Origin: Fluviispira vulneris
Lineage (GTDB): Bacteria > Bdellovibrionota_B > Oligoflexia > Silvanigrellales > Silvanigrellaceae
Reading direction: 5' to 3'
Assembly (NCBI RefSeq): GCF_014281055.1
Contig: NZ_JACRSE010000003.1
Coordinates: forward strand, 372,001 to 436,000
Length of the DNA: 64,000 nucleotides
The notes beneath the pieces are model-generated. The model saw nothing but the letters and a program-made list of their open reading frames with translations, was not told the DNA's origin and did no database searches. A program made the translations under genes and the position numbers. Shown piece after piece: positions 46,109 to 55,449 of the stretch. The stretch's first letter is position 1, and each line of letters opens with the position of its first letter.

Positions 46109-47116
46109 TTATAATCTATTCAGTTCTTCATGAATTCTTTTTTCGGTATCAATTTTTTCTTTAAGTTGGGTACTCGTGCGTTTCAAGTTATTTTTAATGT
46201 CATTCGAAATGAATTCATTGAAATGTAAGCGTATAGAAGCGATTTCATTGCATGCAAATAAAGCCGTTTCTTTTAGACTGGTATTATTAAGATTTATCAG
46301 TTTTTCATAAGTATTTTCTTTTAATATATTATCTGTACTCTTCGAGTTTAAGTATTCCTTATATTTTTTATTTTGCAAATTATTTTTTAGAACTTTTCCA
46401 AATTTTATTTCTCCAATAATGAGTCCATCAAAGTATTCATTTCTACCGATTAATATAAATCCATTTAGAATTTCAATACCTTCAAATTGCTTACCAGAAC
46501 CAATTCGTACAATATTTACTATGTGAATGCCTTTAAAATCATTATTATGATAAATAATGGCTCCATTGATTTTAGCCAGATTTTTTTCGAAAAATGTAAA
46601 TATGTTTTTAATCGGATTTACCGATTGATTTTTGCTTTCGTGTTTTTTATTATCTATCAATTGTGTAATACTTATAAGAGTTTGTATATATTCTTTTAAA
46701 GGAATATTTGTAATTAAAACAAGTTCTTTGTTAGATTTATGGACTATAGGTGCATAATTTAAGATATCATCTAAATCTTGAGCGGTTTTATAAAATCCAT
46801 TTTCTTTTATTGTATCTTTAATTTGTTGGAATTGGTCTCCATATGGATATGCAGATTTTTTTTGAAACTGCTGTTTTCTGATATTATAAATAATTTTTGA
46901 AAAAACAATAAAAAATAAAAAATTTATTAAAAAAGAGTTATAATCAAAAAGTGACTTTAAAACAATTGGAAGAATATTAAATGCTAAAAGAAATCCAACA
47001 AAATATAAAATCCAACTATATGATTTGAAAATTGATCTTTTATTTGTAGGTCTTGTCTGAACAGAAGAAATTTCTTCGACATATTGTATAAGTGATGGAT
47101 ATGAGTCATTAAACAT
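46109..47116 (-). CDS. Unidentified protein with two N-terminal membrane helices
   Basis: 335 residues. After a short cytoplasmic start come two membrane helices (residues about 30-80). A soluble region has hydrophobic beta-like strands (NGAIIYHNNDFKGIHIVNIVRIGSG, EGIEILNGFILIGRNEYFDGLIIGEIKFGKVL) and the C-terminus is helical (RTSTQLKEKIDTEKRIHEELNRL). I do not recognise the family and see no nuclease or ATPase motif. It lies upstream of the Mod-like methylase on the same strand with a 95-base gap, so they may be co-expressed. Strongly AT-rich. Confidence 0.6.
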   Translation of the reverse strand: MFNDSYPSLIQYVEEISSVQTRPTNKRSIFKSYSWILYFVGFLLAFNILPIVLKSLFDYNSFLINFLFFIVFSKIIYNIRKQQFQKKSAYPYGDQFQQIKDTIKENGFYKTAQDLDDILNYAPIVHKSNKELVLITNIPLKEYIQTLISITQLIDNKKHESKNQSVNPIKNIFTFFEKNLAKINGAIIYHNNDFKGIHIVNIVRIGSGKQFEGIEILNGFILIGRNEYFDGLIIGEIKFGKVLKNNLQNKKYKEYLNSKSTDNILKENTYEKLINLNNTSLKETALFACNEIASIRLHFNEFISNDIKNNLKRTSTQLKEKIDTEKRIHEELNRL

Positions 47117-47309
47117 TGTTTGTTTCTCTCTGTATATAGTTACACGGAAAGATTATATTGCTATTTTTATAATATACAAAATAATTATCCAAGCTAAAAT
47201 TCTTTTATATATTTCTGATGCTAAATTCTGATGTATTTTATCAATATTGGATATCAATGTTGAAGTTAAATAAATGTGATTTTCTCCATTATTTTTATTA
47301 TTAATTAAT

Positions 47310-47452
47310 GCTAAAATGATCAATTTATCTCGTCTATTTTAGCAAAATTCATTTTCTTAGTTTGAGAATGGACTCCATCTAATACTAAGACAAGTGGAAC
47401 ATTTATCTTTAGTTTATCAAAATCGATTTATTTTGATAAACCGTATTTTTTT
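47310..47452 (+). ncRNA. Candidate structured small RNA ending in an intrinsic terminator
   Basis: In a gene-free gap, three stem-loops occur in series on the plus strand. Stem 1 is GCTAAAAT (47310-47317) with ATTTTAGC (47336-47343). Stem 2 is TCTTAGT (47355-47361) with ACTAAGA (47384-47390), containing an inner ATGG/CCAT pair (47368-47378). Stem 3 is GTTTATCAAAAT (47412-47423) with ATTTTGATAAAC (47430-47441), followed by a T tract. No plus-strand gene precedes the terminator back to the tRNA at 44.6 kb. No firm promoter can be assigned in this AT-rich stretch. Confidence 0.35.
47412..47448 (+). terminator. Strong intrinsic terminator with no upstream gene
   Basis: A perfect 12-bp stem with a 6-base loop is followed by CCGTATTTTTTT. 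On the minus strand there is no T tract, so it acts for plus-strand transcription only. It forms the 3' end of the candidate small RNA. Confidence 0.7.
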
Positions 47453-47606
47453 ATGAAAATACACTTAAATTATATATAATTATTCTTTTAATATATGGAT
47501 AAGTATTTATTAAATTTTTATCTATAAATTATGCAATGAAAAATGAGCTGGAGGAAATCTCTAGGAAAAAATCAATACGAACTATTAGTTTAAGTATTTA
47601 ATAATA

Positions 47607-47846
47607 TTAAGTATTTCTATCTAGATCTTCTTTAGAGGAGCTTTCATCAAAGATCTCATTACACTTTCTACACATATACTTTATTTTTTTGGGACGTATG
47701 GTAATACCAAATGTAACAAGGAACCAACCAATGCCAGAATATTCGGCTTTTGGGGTCACCATGTGATGGTATTTATTGAATCCATCTCGGCACGTTTTAA
47801 GAGTGATATCCTTTTGATGCGATACAGATGCAATTTTTTCAGACAT
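47607..47846 (-). CDS. Small zinc-ribbon-like protein
   Basis: 79 residues after a strong AAGGAGG ribosome-binding site. A CRKC knuckle (MCRKCNEIFDES) near the C-terminus and an earlier Cys/His pair (CRDGFNKYHH) suggest a small zinc-binding fold, possibly incomplete. A short hydrophobic stretch (IGWFLVTFGITI) lies between. Family not recognised. Confidence 0.6.
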   Translation of the reverse strand: MSEKIASVSHQKDITLKTCRDGFNKYHHMVTPKAEYSGIGWFLVTFGITIRPKKIKYMCRKCNEIFDESSSKEDLDRNT

Positions 47847-48008
47847 AAAGCCTCCTTATTTGGGTATTGCATAGAAAACTCTATAGCATAACTTGCTTCC
47901 CGTTTTCTACATTGAATTATAGATACTCTTAGTTTGAGCTTATGTGCTAGTAAAAAGAATTCTCAATGGTGAATCCATTTTTCACTGCTTCCATTTTGGA
48001 GTTTGGCT

Positions 48009-48914
48009 ATGAAAGATTCTAATTTTCTCTTTCCATTAAAAGAGAAATCGAAACCAATTTTAAAGTGGGCGGGTGGAAAAACAAATTTATTACCTCAGCT
48101 TATTAAAGTTTTTCCTAAGAATTTTAAAAGATATATTGAGCCATTTATTGGTGGTGGTGCGGTTTTCTTGTCATTGAAAAAAGGCACTTCAGCTATTATT
48201 AATGATTATAATGAAGAAATTTTTAATTTATATATTGGTGTTCGAGAAAATCCGGCAGAGATTGCAAAATATTTAGACTCATTTTCTTCTCTATATTCTG
48301 AAGAATTTTATTATAAATTAAGAAAAGAAATTCCAGAAAATAAATACGAAAAAATGGCTCGAACAATTTTTTTGAATAAAACTGGATTTAATGGTCTCTA
48401 TAGGCAAAACTCTAAAGGTGATTTTAATGTACCGTTTGGAAAAAGACTCTCTTGTCCAAGCCTTTATGAATGGGACAATTTGTTTAAGGTCTCTGAGAGG
48501 CTTAAATATGCACAGATTCTAAATGATGATTTTGAGATGATTATCGATCAATCGGGATTAGGAGATTTTGTCTATTGTGATCCGCCTTACGAACCTCTAT
48601 CTATTACTTCTTCTTTTAATTCCTACAATAGCATTGGCTTCAATAGAAAACAGCAAATTCGATTATTTGAAGCCTGTGTGCGGGCATCTAAAAGAGGTGC
48701 TTGTGTTGCAATTTCAAATTCTAATTCAAATTTTATTTTAAATTTATACGATGATTTTTTAATTAATAAGTTATTTGCTAAAAGAGCAATAAACTCGGAT
48801 GGAAATAAAAGAGGAAGGATTGAGGAGATTCTTGTATTGATTTGCGAAGAGAGCTATTCGAGTTTTTATTTCAATCAAGATATAAGAAATTCAACAGAAT
48901 GCTCTCTTACTTAA
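48009..48914 (+). CDS. Dam-type DNA adenine methylase
   Basis: 301 residues from ATG 48009, with GGAG at 47998-48001 as ribosome-binding site. Alpha-class N6-adenine methylase order: SAM motif LKWAGGKTNLLPQLIKVFP, YIEPFIGGGAVFLSL, then catalytic DPPY in VYCDPPYEPLSI. Resembles Dam/DpnM enzymes methylating GATC; target specificity is inferred, not shown. No matching endonuclease is adjacent. Confidence 0.88.
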   Translation: MKDSNFLFPLKEKSKPILKWAGGKTNLLPQLIKVFPKNFKRYIEPFIGGGAVFLSLKKGTSAIINDYNEEIFNLYIGVRENPAEIAKYLDSFSSLYSEEFYYKLRKEIPENKYEKMARTIFLNKTGFNGLYRQNSKGDFNVPFGKRLSCPSLYEWDNLFKVSERLKYAQILNDDFEMIIDQSGLGDFVYCDPPYEPLSITSSFNSYNSIGFNRKQQIRLFEACVRASKRGACVAISNSNSNFILNLYDDFLINKLFAKRAINSDGNKRGRIEEILVLICEESYSSFYFNQDIRNSTECSLT

Positions 48915-49862
48915 TTAAACTGCTTTTTTGTGAGGAATAAGATCTGGAGCGACTTTGGAAGCAGTTTCTTGGTCGTTTTTAAGAACGTCATCCTTCTTAG
49001 AAACTCTATTTGGCAACTTAATATCAGTAACAAGGCCAAGTTTTTTTAGAGTGGAGATCATAATCCAAGTTTGGTCAAGTTGCCACCATTCCCATCCGTG
49101 ACGAGCGGCTCTTGGTTGGGCATGGTGATTATTGTGCCAACCTTCGCCAAACGCAAGGATACCTACCCACCAATTGTTACGGGAATCATCATTGGTGTTG
49201 TGTGGGCGAGTCCCCCATTTGTGGGTTGCAGAGTTTACAAACCAAGTTACATGGTAACCCGAAACAAGTCTTACGAAAATACCCCATATTATGAAGCTCA
49301 TTCCGTTATACCAGTCAAATCCAGCTGCACTGCCTAGAACTCCGCCAAGAGCAAATAAAGCAAGACCCACTGCAATTTGAATTAGGATCATGTTTTTTTC
49401 TAAGAACATGAAATATTTAACTTTTGCAATATCAGGACAGTAGTGTGAAACCTCTTCAATGGAATTTAAGTCAGCACGTCTATTGAAAATAAAGCCAATA
49501 TGCGAATGCCAGAAGCCTAAATTCATGTCATGTGGGTCATATTTAGTATCCGAATATGCATGGTGGACTCTATGCTGTCCAACCCAAGAGATGGGTCCGC
49601 CTTGGCAGGCAAGAGTCCCGCAAAAGGCTGCAAAGTTTTGAATAATTGAATTTGCTTTAAAGCCTTTATGGCTGAGAAGTCTATGGAAACCAAAGGTAAT
49701 ACCCACCATACCTGCAAGGTAATGCATTACAGCAAATACAATGAAAGCTTGCCAAGTAAAATAGTACCAGCACAAGGTCAATGCTATGATGTGCACTGCG
49801 GAAATCCAAATGAAGTTTCTCCAATTAAATTTCGTTATTGATGCAGATTCTCTTAATTTCAT
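48915..49862 (-). CDS. Delta-9-type acyl-CoA/lipid fatty acid desaturase
   Basis: 315 residues. The three His boxes of membrane desaturases are present: HRLLSHK, HRVHHAYSD and HNNHHAQP, among about four membrane segments. It introduces a double bond into saturated acyl chains using a di-iron centre, and controls membrane fluidity. Convergent with, and immediately adjacent to, the Dam-like gene. The 200-base leader shows no clear operator. Confidence 0.92.
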   Translation of the reverse strand: MKLRESASITKFNWRNFIWISAVHIIALTLCWYYFTWQAFIVFAVMHYLAGMVGITFGFHRLLSHKGFKANSIIQNFAAFCGTLACQGGPISWVGQHRVHHAYSDTKYDPHDMNLGFWHSHIGFIFNRRADLNSIEEVSHYCPDIAKVKYFMFLEKNMILIQIAVGLALFALGGVLGSAAGFDWYNGMSFIIWGIFVRLVSGYHVTWFVNSATHKWGTRPHNTNDDSRNNWWVGILAFGEGWHNNHHAQPRAARHGWEWWQLDQTWIMISTLKKLGLVTDIKLPNRVSKKDDVLKNDQETASKVAPDLIPHKKAV

Positions 49863-50066
49863 AAATACCTCTAAAATTTGAAAAAAGTGTTACCCACTCT
49901 TCATGAGTTCTAACGGCAATTCTAAAGCATTGTGAAGGCTTTAAACGTAAAAGAACTGTAAAGATGTTTAAGTGTATGAATTTATTTGATTATCTATATT
50001 ATGATCGGCTTGATTATTAAGGAATTCTATATATTTGTAATTTAAGTATATTTTTTTAAATCCCTG

Positions 50067-50924
50067 TTAGGACTTGATTTTTAAGTATTCATTGTAAATA
50101 TCTTTTGAACTTTGCTCGTATTTTTCTGCTAAGATTTTACAGGCTTCTTTTATATGTATTCCTTTTTTTACTAACTCCAAGCTTTCAAAGGCTATTTCTT
50201 CTAGAGATTTATCTAATTCTTCATCTAAGATTTGCTCAATATTAACGGTAATCACAAATTCTCCTTGAATTTCAGATTTTTTTTCCACTTTTTGTAATAT
50301 ATCATCAATATTACCATTAATATGTTCTTCAAATTTTTTAGATATTTCTCTGGAGAGCGTTAATTGAATTGGCTCATTGATAAAGTATTCTTTTATATTT
50401 TTTAATGTATCTATAATTCTTTTTGGGCTCTCAAAAAAAACAGCAATACATGGAGCAATTGTTTTCCAGCGTGCAAATTCCTTACACTGATCTTTTTTGT
50501 TTCGTTCTAAAAAGCCTGAAAAAATTGTGCGAGGTTGAATAAATCCACTCGCTGCAAGTGCAGAAGTCATACTACTTGGGCCAGGAATACTTAATATCCG
50601 AATTCCATGTTTATGAGCTGACCGTATGAAAAAACAACCCGGATCTGAGATGCAAGGAGTCCCAGCGTCAGAAACAACGGCAGCGCTTTTGGAGTCTGAA
50701 TTTAATAATTTATTAATTAAATATTCAGATTTTTCTTTTTCATTATGAACATGAAGACTTTCAAGAGAAGATTTTATACCAAAATTATGCAATAATTTGC
50801 TTGTATGTCGTGTGTCTTCACAGGCAATAAAACTAACAGAAGATAAAATACTTTGAGCGCGTTGAGAAAAATCACTTAAAGTACCAATGGGAGTCGCTAC
50901 GATATAAAGAACAGGTTCAGACAT
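50067..50924 (-). CDS. rsmI: 16S rRNA 2'-O-methyltransferase RsmI
   Basis: 285 residues, the usual length. It methylates C1402 of 16S rRNA. Tetrapyrrole-methylase fold with LYIVATPIGTLSDFSQRA at the N-terminus, ACEDTRHTSKLLHNFGI and VSDAGTPCISDPG; the RsmI C-terminal helical tail is present. The MBL hydrolase gene ends 8 bases upstream on the same strand. Confidence 0.95.
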   Translation of the reverse strand: MSEPVLYIVATPIGTLSDFSQRAQSILSSVSFIACEDTRHTSKLLHNFGIKSSLESLHVHNEKEKSEYLINKLLNSDSKSAAVVSDAGTPCISDPGCFFIRSAHKHGIRILSIPGPSSMTSALAASGFIQPRTIFSGFLERNKKDQCKEFARWKTIAPCIAVFFESPKRIIDTLKNIKEYFINEPIQLTLSREISKKFEEHINGNIDDILQKVEKKSEIQGEFVITVNIEQILDEELDKSLEEIAFESLELVKKGIHIKEACKILAEKYEQSSKDIYNEYLKIKS

Positions 50925-50932
50925 TATTTTCC

Positions 50933-51775
50933 TTAATTAAATTTAAAAACTTCTGCACTATATTTGCCTTTTTCATCTCGCTTAATCGTGCCAAAAGGAT
51001 GTTTAACATCGTGGGTAAAAAATAACTTCGCATTTTTAGAATAAAGATCATCTAATAAAATCTTTTTTTCATTTATCACAAGTTCTGGAAAACGATCATA
51101 TCCCATGGATATTGGTATATGCATCCAAGCAAAACCCGGTATGAGATCACTCGCAAAAACAACTAAGTCATTGTCTAAGTGAATTTCTGCAAGCATTAGA
51201 CCTGGAGTATGCCCATGTGAAAAACGAAAAGTGACCAAGGGATTTAAATCACATTTCCCATCACTATCAACTAAAACAAGCCGGCCTGAATTATCAAGCA
51301 ATTTATTTAACTCTGGAATATATGAGGCTTTGTCTCGCGGGTGAGGGTTTTGAGCTCTTAACCATTGCTCTTTTCCTACATAATATTTAGCATTTGGAAA
51401 TAAAAGTCTTAAATTACCGTCTCCAAATGCAGAAAGGAGCCCACCTGCATGGTCGAAATGTAAATGAGATAGAACCACTGCATCTATTTGTTCATGGGTA
51501 AAATTATTTTTATTTAAATTTTTTATGAGAATGTGCTCACTTTCAATGACTCCATATCTTTCTTTCAGCTTGGGTTCAAAAAAAGCTCCAACGCCTGTCT
51601 CAAATAAAATATTTTTACCTGTATTATCTTGAATGAGTAAAGCTCTACAAGCTAAATTAATTTTATTATCTTGATCACATTCAACCCATGTTTCCCACAT
51701 AGCTTTAGGAGCGTTACCAAACATAGCGCCGCCATCCAATTTTTGGGTATTTCCTTCGATTGGAATAATCTTCAT
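50933..51775 (-). CDS. Metallo-beta-lactamase-fold hydrolase
   Basis: 280 residues from the ATG at 51775, preceded by TTGGAG; the in-frame TTG further up lacks a site. Metal ligands are visible as LSHLHFDHAGG, the later His in FRFSHGHTPG, Asp in VFASDLIP and a terminal His in FTHDVKHPFG. It has the layout of lactonase-like or quorum-quenching MBL enzymes, but substrate cannot be inferred safely. Between the anchored protein and rsmI. Confidence 0.85.
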   Translation of the reverse strand: MKIIPIEGNTQKLDGGAMFGNAPKAMWETWVECDQDNKINLACRALLIQDNTGKNILFETGVGAFFEPKLKERYGVIESEHILIKNLNKNNFTHEQIDAVVLSHLHFDHAGGLLSAFGDGNLRLLFPNAKYYVGKEQWLRAQNPHPRDKASYIPELNKLLDNSGRLVLVDSDGKCDLNPLVTFRFSHGHTPGLMLAEIHLDNDLVVFASDLIPGFAWMHIPISMGYDRFPELVINEKKILLDDLYSKNAKLFFTHDVKHPFGTIKRDEKGKYSAEVFKFN

Positions 51776-51790
51776 TTTCAGCTCCAATTT

Positions 51791-53395
51791 TCATAAATTT
51801 GTTGGTTCATAATTTTGATCAAAATAAGGTTTTTTTAATTGTAAAAAAGGTAGAATTTTATTCAACATAATTTCAGTGTTAATGATTACCCATTTTCCTT
51901 GACGTTGAATATTCGGATTTGGAAGAGGAAAAGTTTCTTTAGAAGAAATATTATTCCTAAATAATAAAGTCTTTAATATAAATGTTTCAATAGAATTTAA
52001 AACTTCAGGTCTTAATTCTTTACCGTCATTTTGAAATAAATCACCCGTTGGAGAATATAGTTTCAATTCAGGAACTAACTTTACCCCATCAGATTCAAAC
52101 TTTATTACTGCTTTTTCTGAATAACCCGTAATCTTATTAATTTTGTTTTCAAAGGATGAAAAATAAGCCTCTCCAGATGGGGATGAAAAATAATCAGATA
52201 ATATATTGGAATTTTGGCGAATTCTTTCTGAAAAATCGATCAGCTCATTTTGTATTCTTATCATGTCAAATAAAAATGAGACGCTTAAAATATTTTTAGC
52301 AGTATGATTTTCTAACAAATAATCTTTGCCTATTGAAGTAGTAGATTTTAAAGTATTATCTTCGTCACTATTCTTTTGGGGGGTTAGAAGTTTTTCTATA
52401 AAAGATAAATTGTTGGAGTAAACTAAAGTTTTACCTTTTAGAGCCCAAAAAACTTTTAATTTTAATTTAAAATCCGTATTGATGAATTCTATTAATTCTG
52501 AAAAATTCTTTCTAAAAGTGTCTCTTTTAATTGATAATCTTCCGCAATAATCCCAAGGATTAATTTTGATTGAACAAATAGTATTTAAAAGTTGTTGAGG
52601 ATCTGTTACTGACAAACTTATATGCGATTCTTTTATGCTTTGATCTGTATTTGTATTTAAAGTTTCAACTGAAATATCTATAGAATATTTTTTTAGATAA
52701 TTTTCTACTTCTTTGTTAGTTTTGTTAATTAAGATCTCTTGTAATAGATTTGTTTTATTTAAATAAGGTGATAATGCTAATAAAAAAGTGTTTTTAGCAG
52801 ATAGATTAAGCTGTATAGCGCCGCCTAATAACAATATTTGTCCATTCCAAAGTTCTTCTAATAAGGAAGATAAAGGTTTAGAAAAAGGACTGTTTTCATT
52901 TTCAAGTAAAAATGATTCACTGTTCTGGGGTGTGATTTTCTCCAAATTTGATAAAATTATATTGTTTTCTTTCTGATATCCGTATAATTTCGGGTCAAAT
53001 ATTTCATTTTCATCACTCGATTCTTCTTCGATAAAGTTAAGGTAATCACTTAAAACCTCATCGAGTTTTTTAATGGAACGATTGCTATGTTGAGGTTTCA
53101 AATCTAATATAACAAAACCAGAAGCGCCAATGTTTTTGTCTGTGGCCATTTTTAAATTATTTGCTTCTTCACTCTTTTCATTTTTCAGTATTAAAGAAAA
53201 CTTTTCATCGATATTTTGCGGGTAATTAAAAGAAGCAGCAAATGCAGTTTTCCCAACTTTTTTTGCAAGTGAAGAGATTTCAAGTGTATTATTTTTAGAA
53301 TTTTCAAATAAATAAAAGATAAGTGAGCCTATGACTAAAGAAATAATAATTAGGATCCCAATTGTATACTTAATTATTTTTGAAAAATTTTTCAT
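51791..53395 (-). CDS. Membrane-anchored extracytoplasmic protein of unknown function
   Basis: 534 residues. One N-terminal membrane helix (YTIGILIIISLVIGSLIFYLF) without a clear cleavage site anchors a large soluble domain. It has alternating strands and helices, few cysteines and no motif I recognise; the layout recalls DUF3352-type surface proteins only loosely. Its stop lies 15 bases before the MBL hydrolase start, so it is probably co-transcribed. Confidence 0.65.
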   Translation of the reverse strand: MKNFSKIIKYTIGILIIISLVIGSLIFYLFENSKNNTLEISSLAKKVGKTAFAASFNYPQNIDEKFSLILKNEKSEEANNLKMATDKNIGASGFVILDLKPQHSNRSIKKLDEVLSDYLNFIEEESSDENEIFDPKLYGYQKENNIILSNLEKITPQNSESFLLENENSPFSKPLSSLLEELWNGQILLLGGAIQLNLSAKNTFLLALSPYLNKTNLLQEILINKTNKEVENYLKKYSIDISVETLNTNTDQSIKESHISLSVTDPQQLLNTICSIKINPWDYCGRLSIKRDTFRKNFSELIEFINTDFKLKLKVFWALKGKTLVYSNNLSFIEKLLTPQKNSDEDNTLKSTTSIGKDYLLENHTAKNILSVSFLFDMIRIQNELIDFSERIRQNSNILSDYFSSPSGEAYFSSFENKINKITGYSEKAVIKFESDGVKLVPELKLYSPTGDLFQNDGKELRPEVLNSIETFILKTLLFRNNISSKETFPLPNPNIQRQGKWVIINTEIMLNKILPFLQLKKPYFDQNYEPTNL

Positions 53396-53419
53396 AAATC
53401 ACCCAAACCCTAATTGTAA

Positions 53420-55432
53420 TTAACGAAAAAGTTCAAATAATTTCCTTGCAGCTTCCATCCTTTTTGCTTCTTCTGATTGGGGATCGGTTCTGCAAAATTC
53501 CACTAGATCTGTTGGAATAGCAGATAAAAAACGTGATGGTTTTGGTTCTCTTTCTGCATTGCAGGAACGTCCTTTTTTTCGGAATCCACAGTGAGATATA
53601 TACAATCTGTATTTAGCCCTCGTTATAGCAACATAAAATAATCTTCGCTCTTCTTGTTCACCATTTTTTACTGCAATACTTCTTTCATGTGGTAAAATTC
53701 CTTCTTCAACACCAATAAGAAAAACATTTGGAAATTCAAGTCCCTTTGATGAGTGAATCGTCATGATCTGAACTTTCCCAGAAGTGTCATTTGCAGACTC
53801 AAATTTTGCTTCATCGAGATGGAGAGCATCAATGACAGATTGAATATTTTCTTTTTCAAGTTCAAGCTTTTCTATAACTTTTAAAACTCTTTCAACAATA
53901 TCCATCCGAAATTGTGCAATCTGCATATTAGCAGAAGATACTAAAATATCTTTTTTCAGGCCAATATTCTCATAACATTGTCTGAGAGAAGATGAAATAT
54001 CAACTATTCCTTCAGAGTATTTTAGTTTTGCACCAAAATTATCCCATAAATGCACAAATTCTAAAACCCCTTTGTGTGTATTGGAGAATTGTTTTAAAGC
54101 ATCTAAAAAAGAAACATTCGATTTTGTTTTCTGAGATTGTAAATATATTTCTTTAATTTTTTCAAGAGTTGCTATTCCAACTCCTCTTGAAGGTAAATTT
54201 AATATGCGAAATAAGCTGTTTAAATCTGAACTATTGTGGGCAAGTTTCAGATAAGAAAAGAGATCTCTAACTTCTTTGCGGTCAAAAAATTGGGTGCCAC
54301 CATGAATATGATAAGGGATTTTCTTTTCAGTGAAAACTTGTTCAAGTGGAAGTGATTGACTGTTTGATCTCACTAAAATTGCTATTTGATCGAGGTTGAA
54401 ATTCTGACAGGATGATCTTAATTTTAATATATTTTCTGCAACAAAAAGAGCCTCATCTCTCTCATTTTCGCATTCTTGAATAATAATAGAGTATTTATTT
54501 TCTTGTTGGCTCCACAATTCTTTTCCTAATCGCTCCGTATTTTCTCTAATCACACTATTGGCTGCGTTCAAGATATTTGGGCTGCAACGATAATTTTGTT
54601 CTAAGGTAACTTTTTTAGCTTCTGGAAATGCCAATAAGAAATCGGAAATGACAGATGGCTTAGCTCCTCGCCAAGAATAAATACTTTGATCATCATCTCC
54701 TACAACGCATACATTTCTTGATTTTGAAGAGAGCATACAAATAAATTCAAATTGTGCATGGCTCGTGTCTTGATATTCATCAACCATAAAAAATGAAATA
54801 TTATTTTGTATTCTTTCTAAAAGTTGAGGATTTTTTTTAAATCCAATGACAGCTAAGTACACAATGTCGTCAAAATCTACTAAATTATATAATCTTAATC
54901 TACGGTTGTATGAGTTAAATAATTGTTTTAAAATTTTGCTATCGAAAATATTTTTTTTGAGTTGAAAGTCTTCATCAGTATAAAGGCAATCTTTAAAATG
55001 TGAAATTTTTTGGGCTGCATCTTGGAGAGAAAGTATGTCTTCAAGATGGAACTCGCGAATAGATTCTCGTAAAAGATTTTTACTTTCGCTTTCATCTGAT
55101 ATTGAAAAATTTTTTTGTAAGCCAAATTCAGCATGATTATTTCTTAGCAATTTTAAGGCAAATGAGTGAAAGGTTGAGAGTTCAACTTTTTTTGCTAATT
55201 TTTCACTGACAATCGTAGCTAATCTTTCTTGCATTTCTTTTGCGGCTTTGTTGGTAAAACTAACAGCCACGATACTTTCTGGGCGTATGCCTGAGTGAAT
55301 CATCCAAGCAATACGCGAGGTAATAACCTTTGTTTTACCAGTCCCTGCTCCAGCAAGAACAAGTAATGCTCCTTTTGAAGATATAACAGCTTCTTTTTGC
55401 TCATTATTAAGTTGATTTAAAATATGTTGCAT
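53420..55432 (-). CDS. UvrD/Rep/PcrA-family superfamily I helicase
   Basis: 670 residues. Helicase motifs in order: Walker A LVLAGAGTGKTKVITSRIAW (about residues 25-44), VSFTNKAAKEMQERL, motif II DEYQDTSHAQ, motif III GDDDQSIYSWRGA, motif IV EQNYRCSPNI, motif V IMTIHSSKGLEFPNVFLIG and motif VI YVAITRAKYRLYIS. A 3'-to-5' helicase for repair or fork restart; length suits Rep/PcrA, and exact orthology is not decided. Confidence 0.93.
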   Translation of the reverse strand: MQHILNQLNNEQKEAVISSKGALLVLAGAGTGKTKVITSRIAWMIHSGIRPESIVAVSFTNKAAKEMQERLATIVSEKLAKKVELSTFHSFALKLLRNNHAEFGLQKNFSISDESESKNLLRESIREFHLEDILSLQDAAQKISHFKDCLYTDEDFQLKKNIFDSKILKQLFNSYNRRLRLYNLVDFDDIVYLAVIGFKKNPQLLERIQNNISFFMVDEYQDTSHAQFEFICMLSSKSRNVCVVGDDDQSIYSWRGAKPSVISDFLLAFPEAKKVTLEQNYRCSPNILNAANSVIRENTERLGKELWSQQENKYSIIIQECENERDEALFVAENILKLRSSCQNFNLDQIAILVRSNSQSLPLEQVFTEKKIPYHIHGGTQFFDRKEVRDLFSYLKLAHNSSDLNSLFRILNLPSRGVGIATLEKIKEIYLQSQKTKSNVSFLDALKQFSNTHKGVLEFVHLWDNFGAKLKYSEGIVDISSSLRQCYENIGLKKDILVSSANMQIAQFRMDIVERVLKVIEKLELEKENIQSVIDALHLDEAKFESANDTSGKVQIMTIHSSKGLEFPNVFLIGVEEGILPHERSIAVKNGEQEERRLFYVAITRAKYRLYISHCGFRKKGRSCNAEREPKPSRFLSAIPTDLVEFCRTDPQSEEAKRMEAARKLFELFR

Positions 55433-55449
55433 AAAAAATAATTTACCTA

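Larger units (their letters stand above)
47117..47606. other. Gene-free stretch of about 490 bases
   Basis: No open frame of note on either strand. It holds the candidate structured RNA and its terminator (47310-47452); the rest is plain AT-rich sequence. Confidence 0.5.

Noticed and set aside
44604-48914. Attachment-site repeat of the tRNA-Arg 3' end
   Set aside because: No second copy of the tRNA end and no integrase gene was seen in the window, so an integrated element is not claimed.
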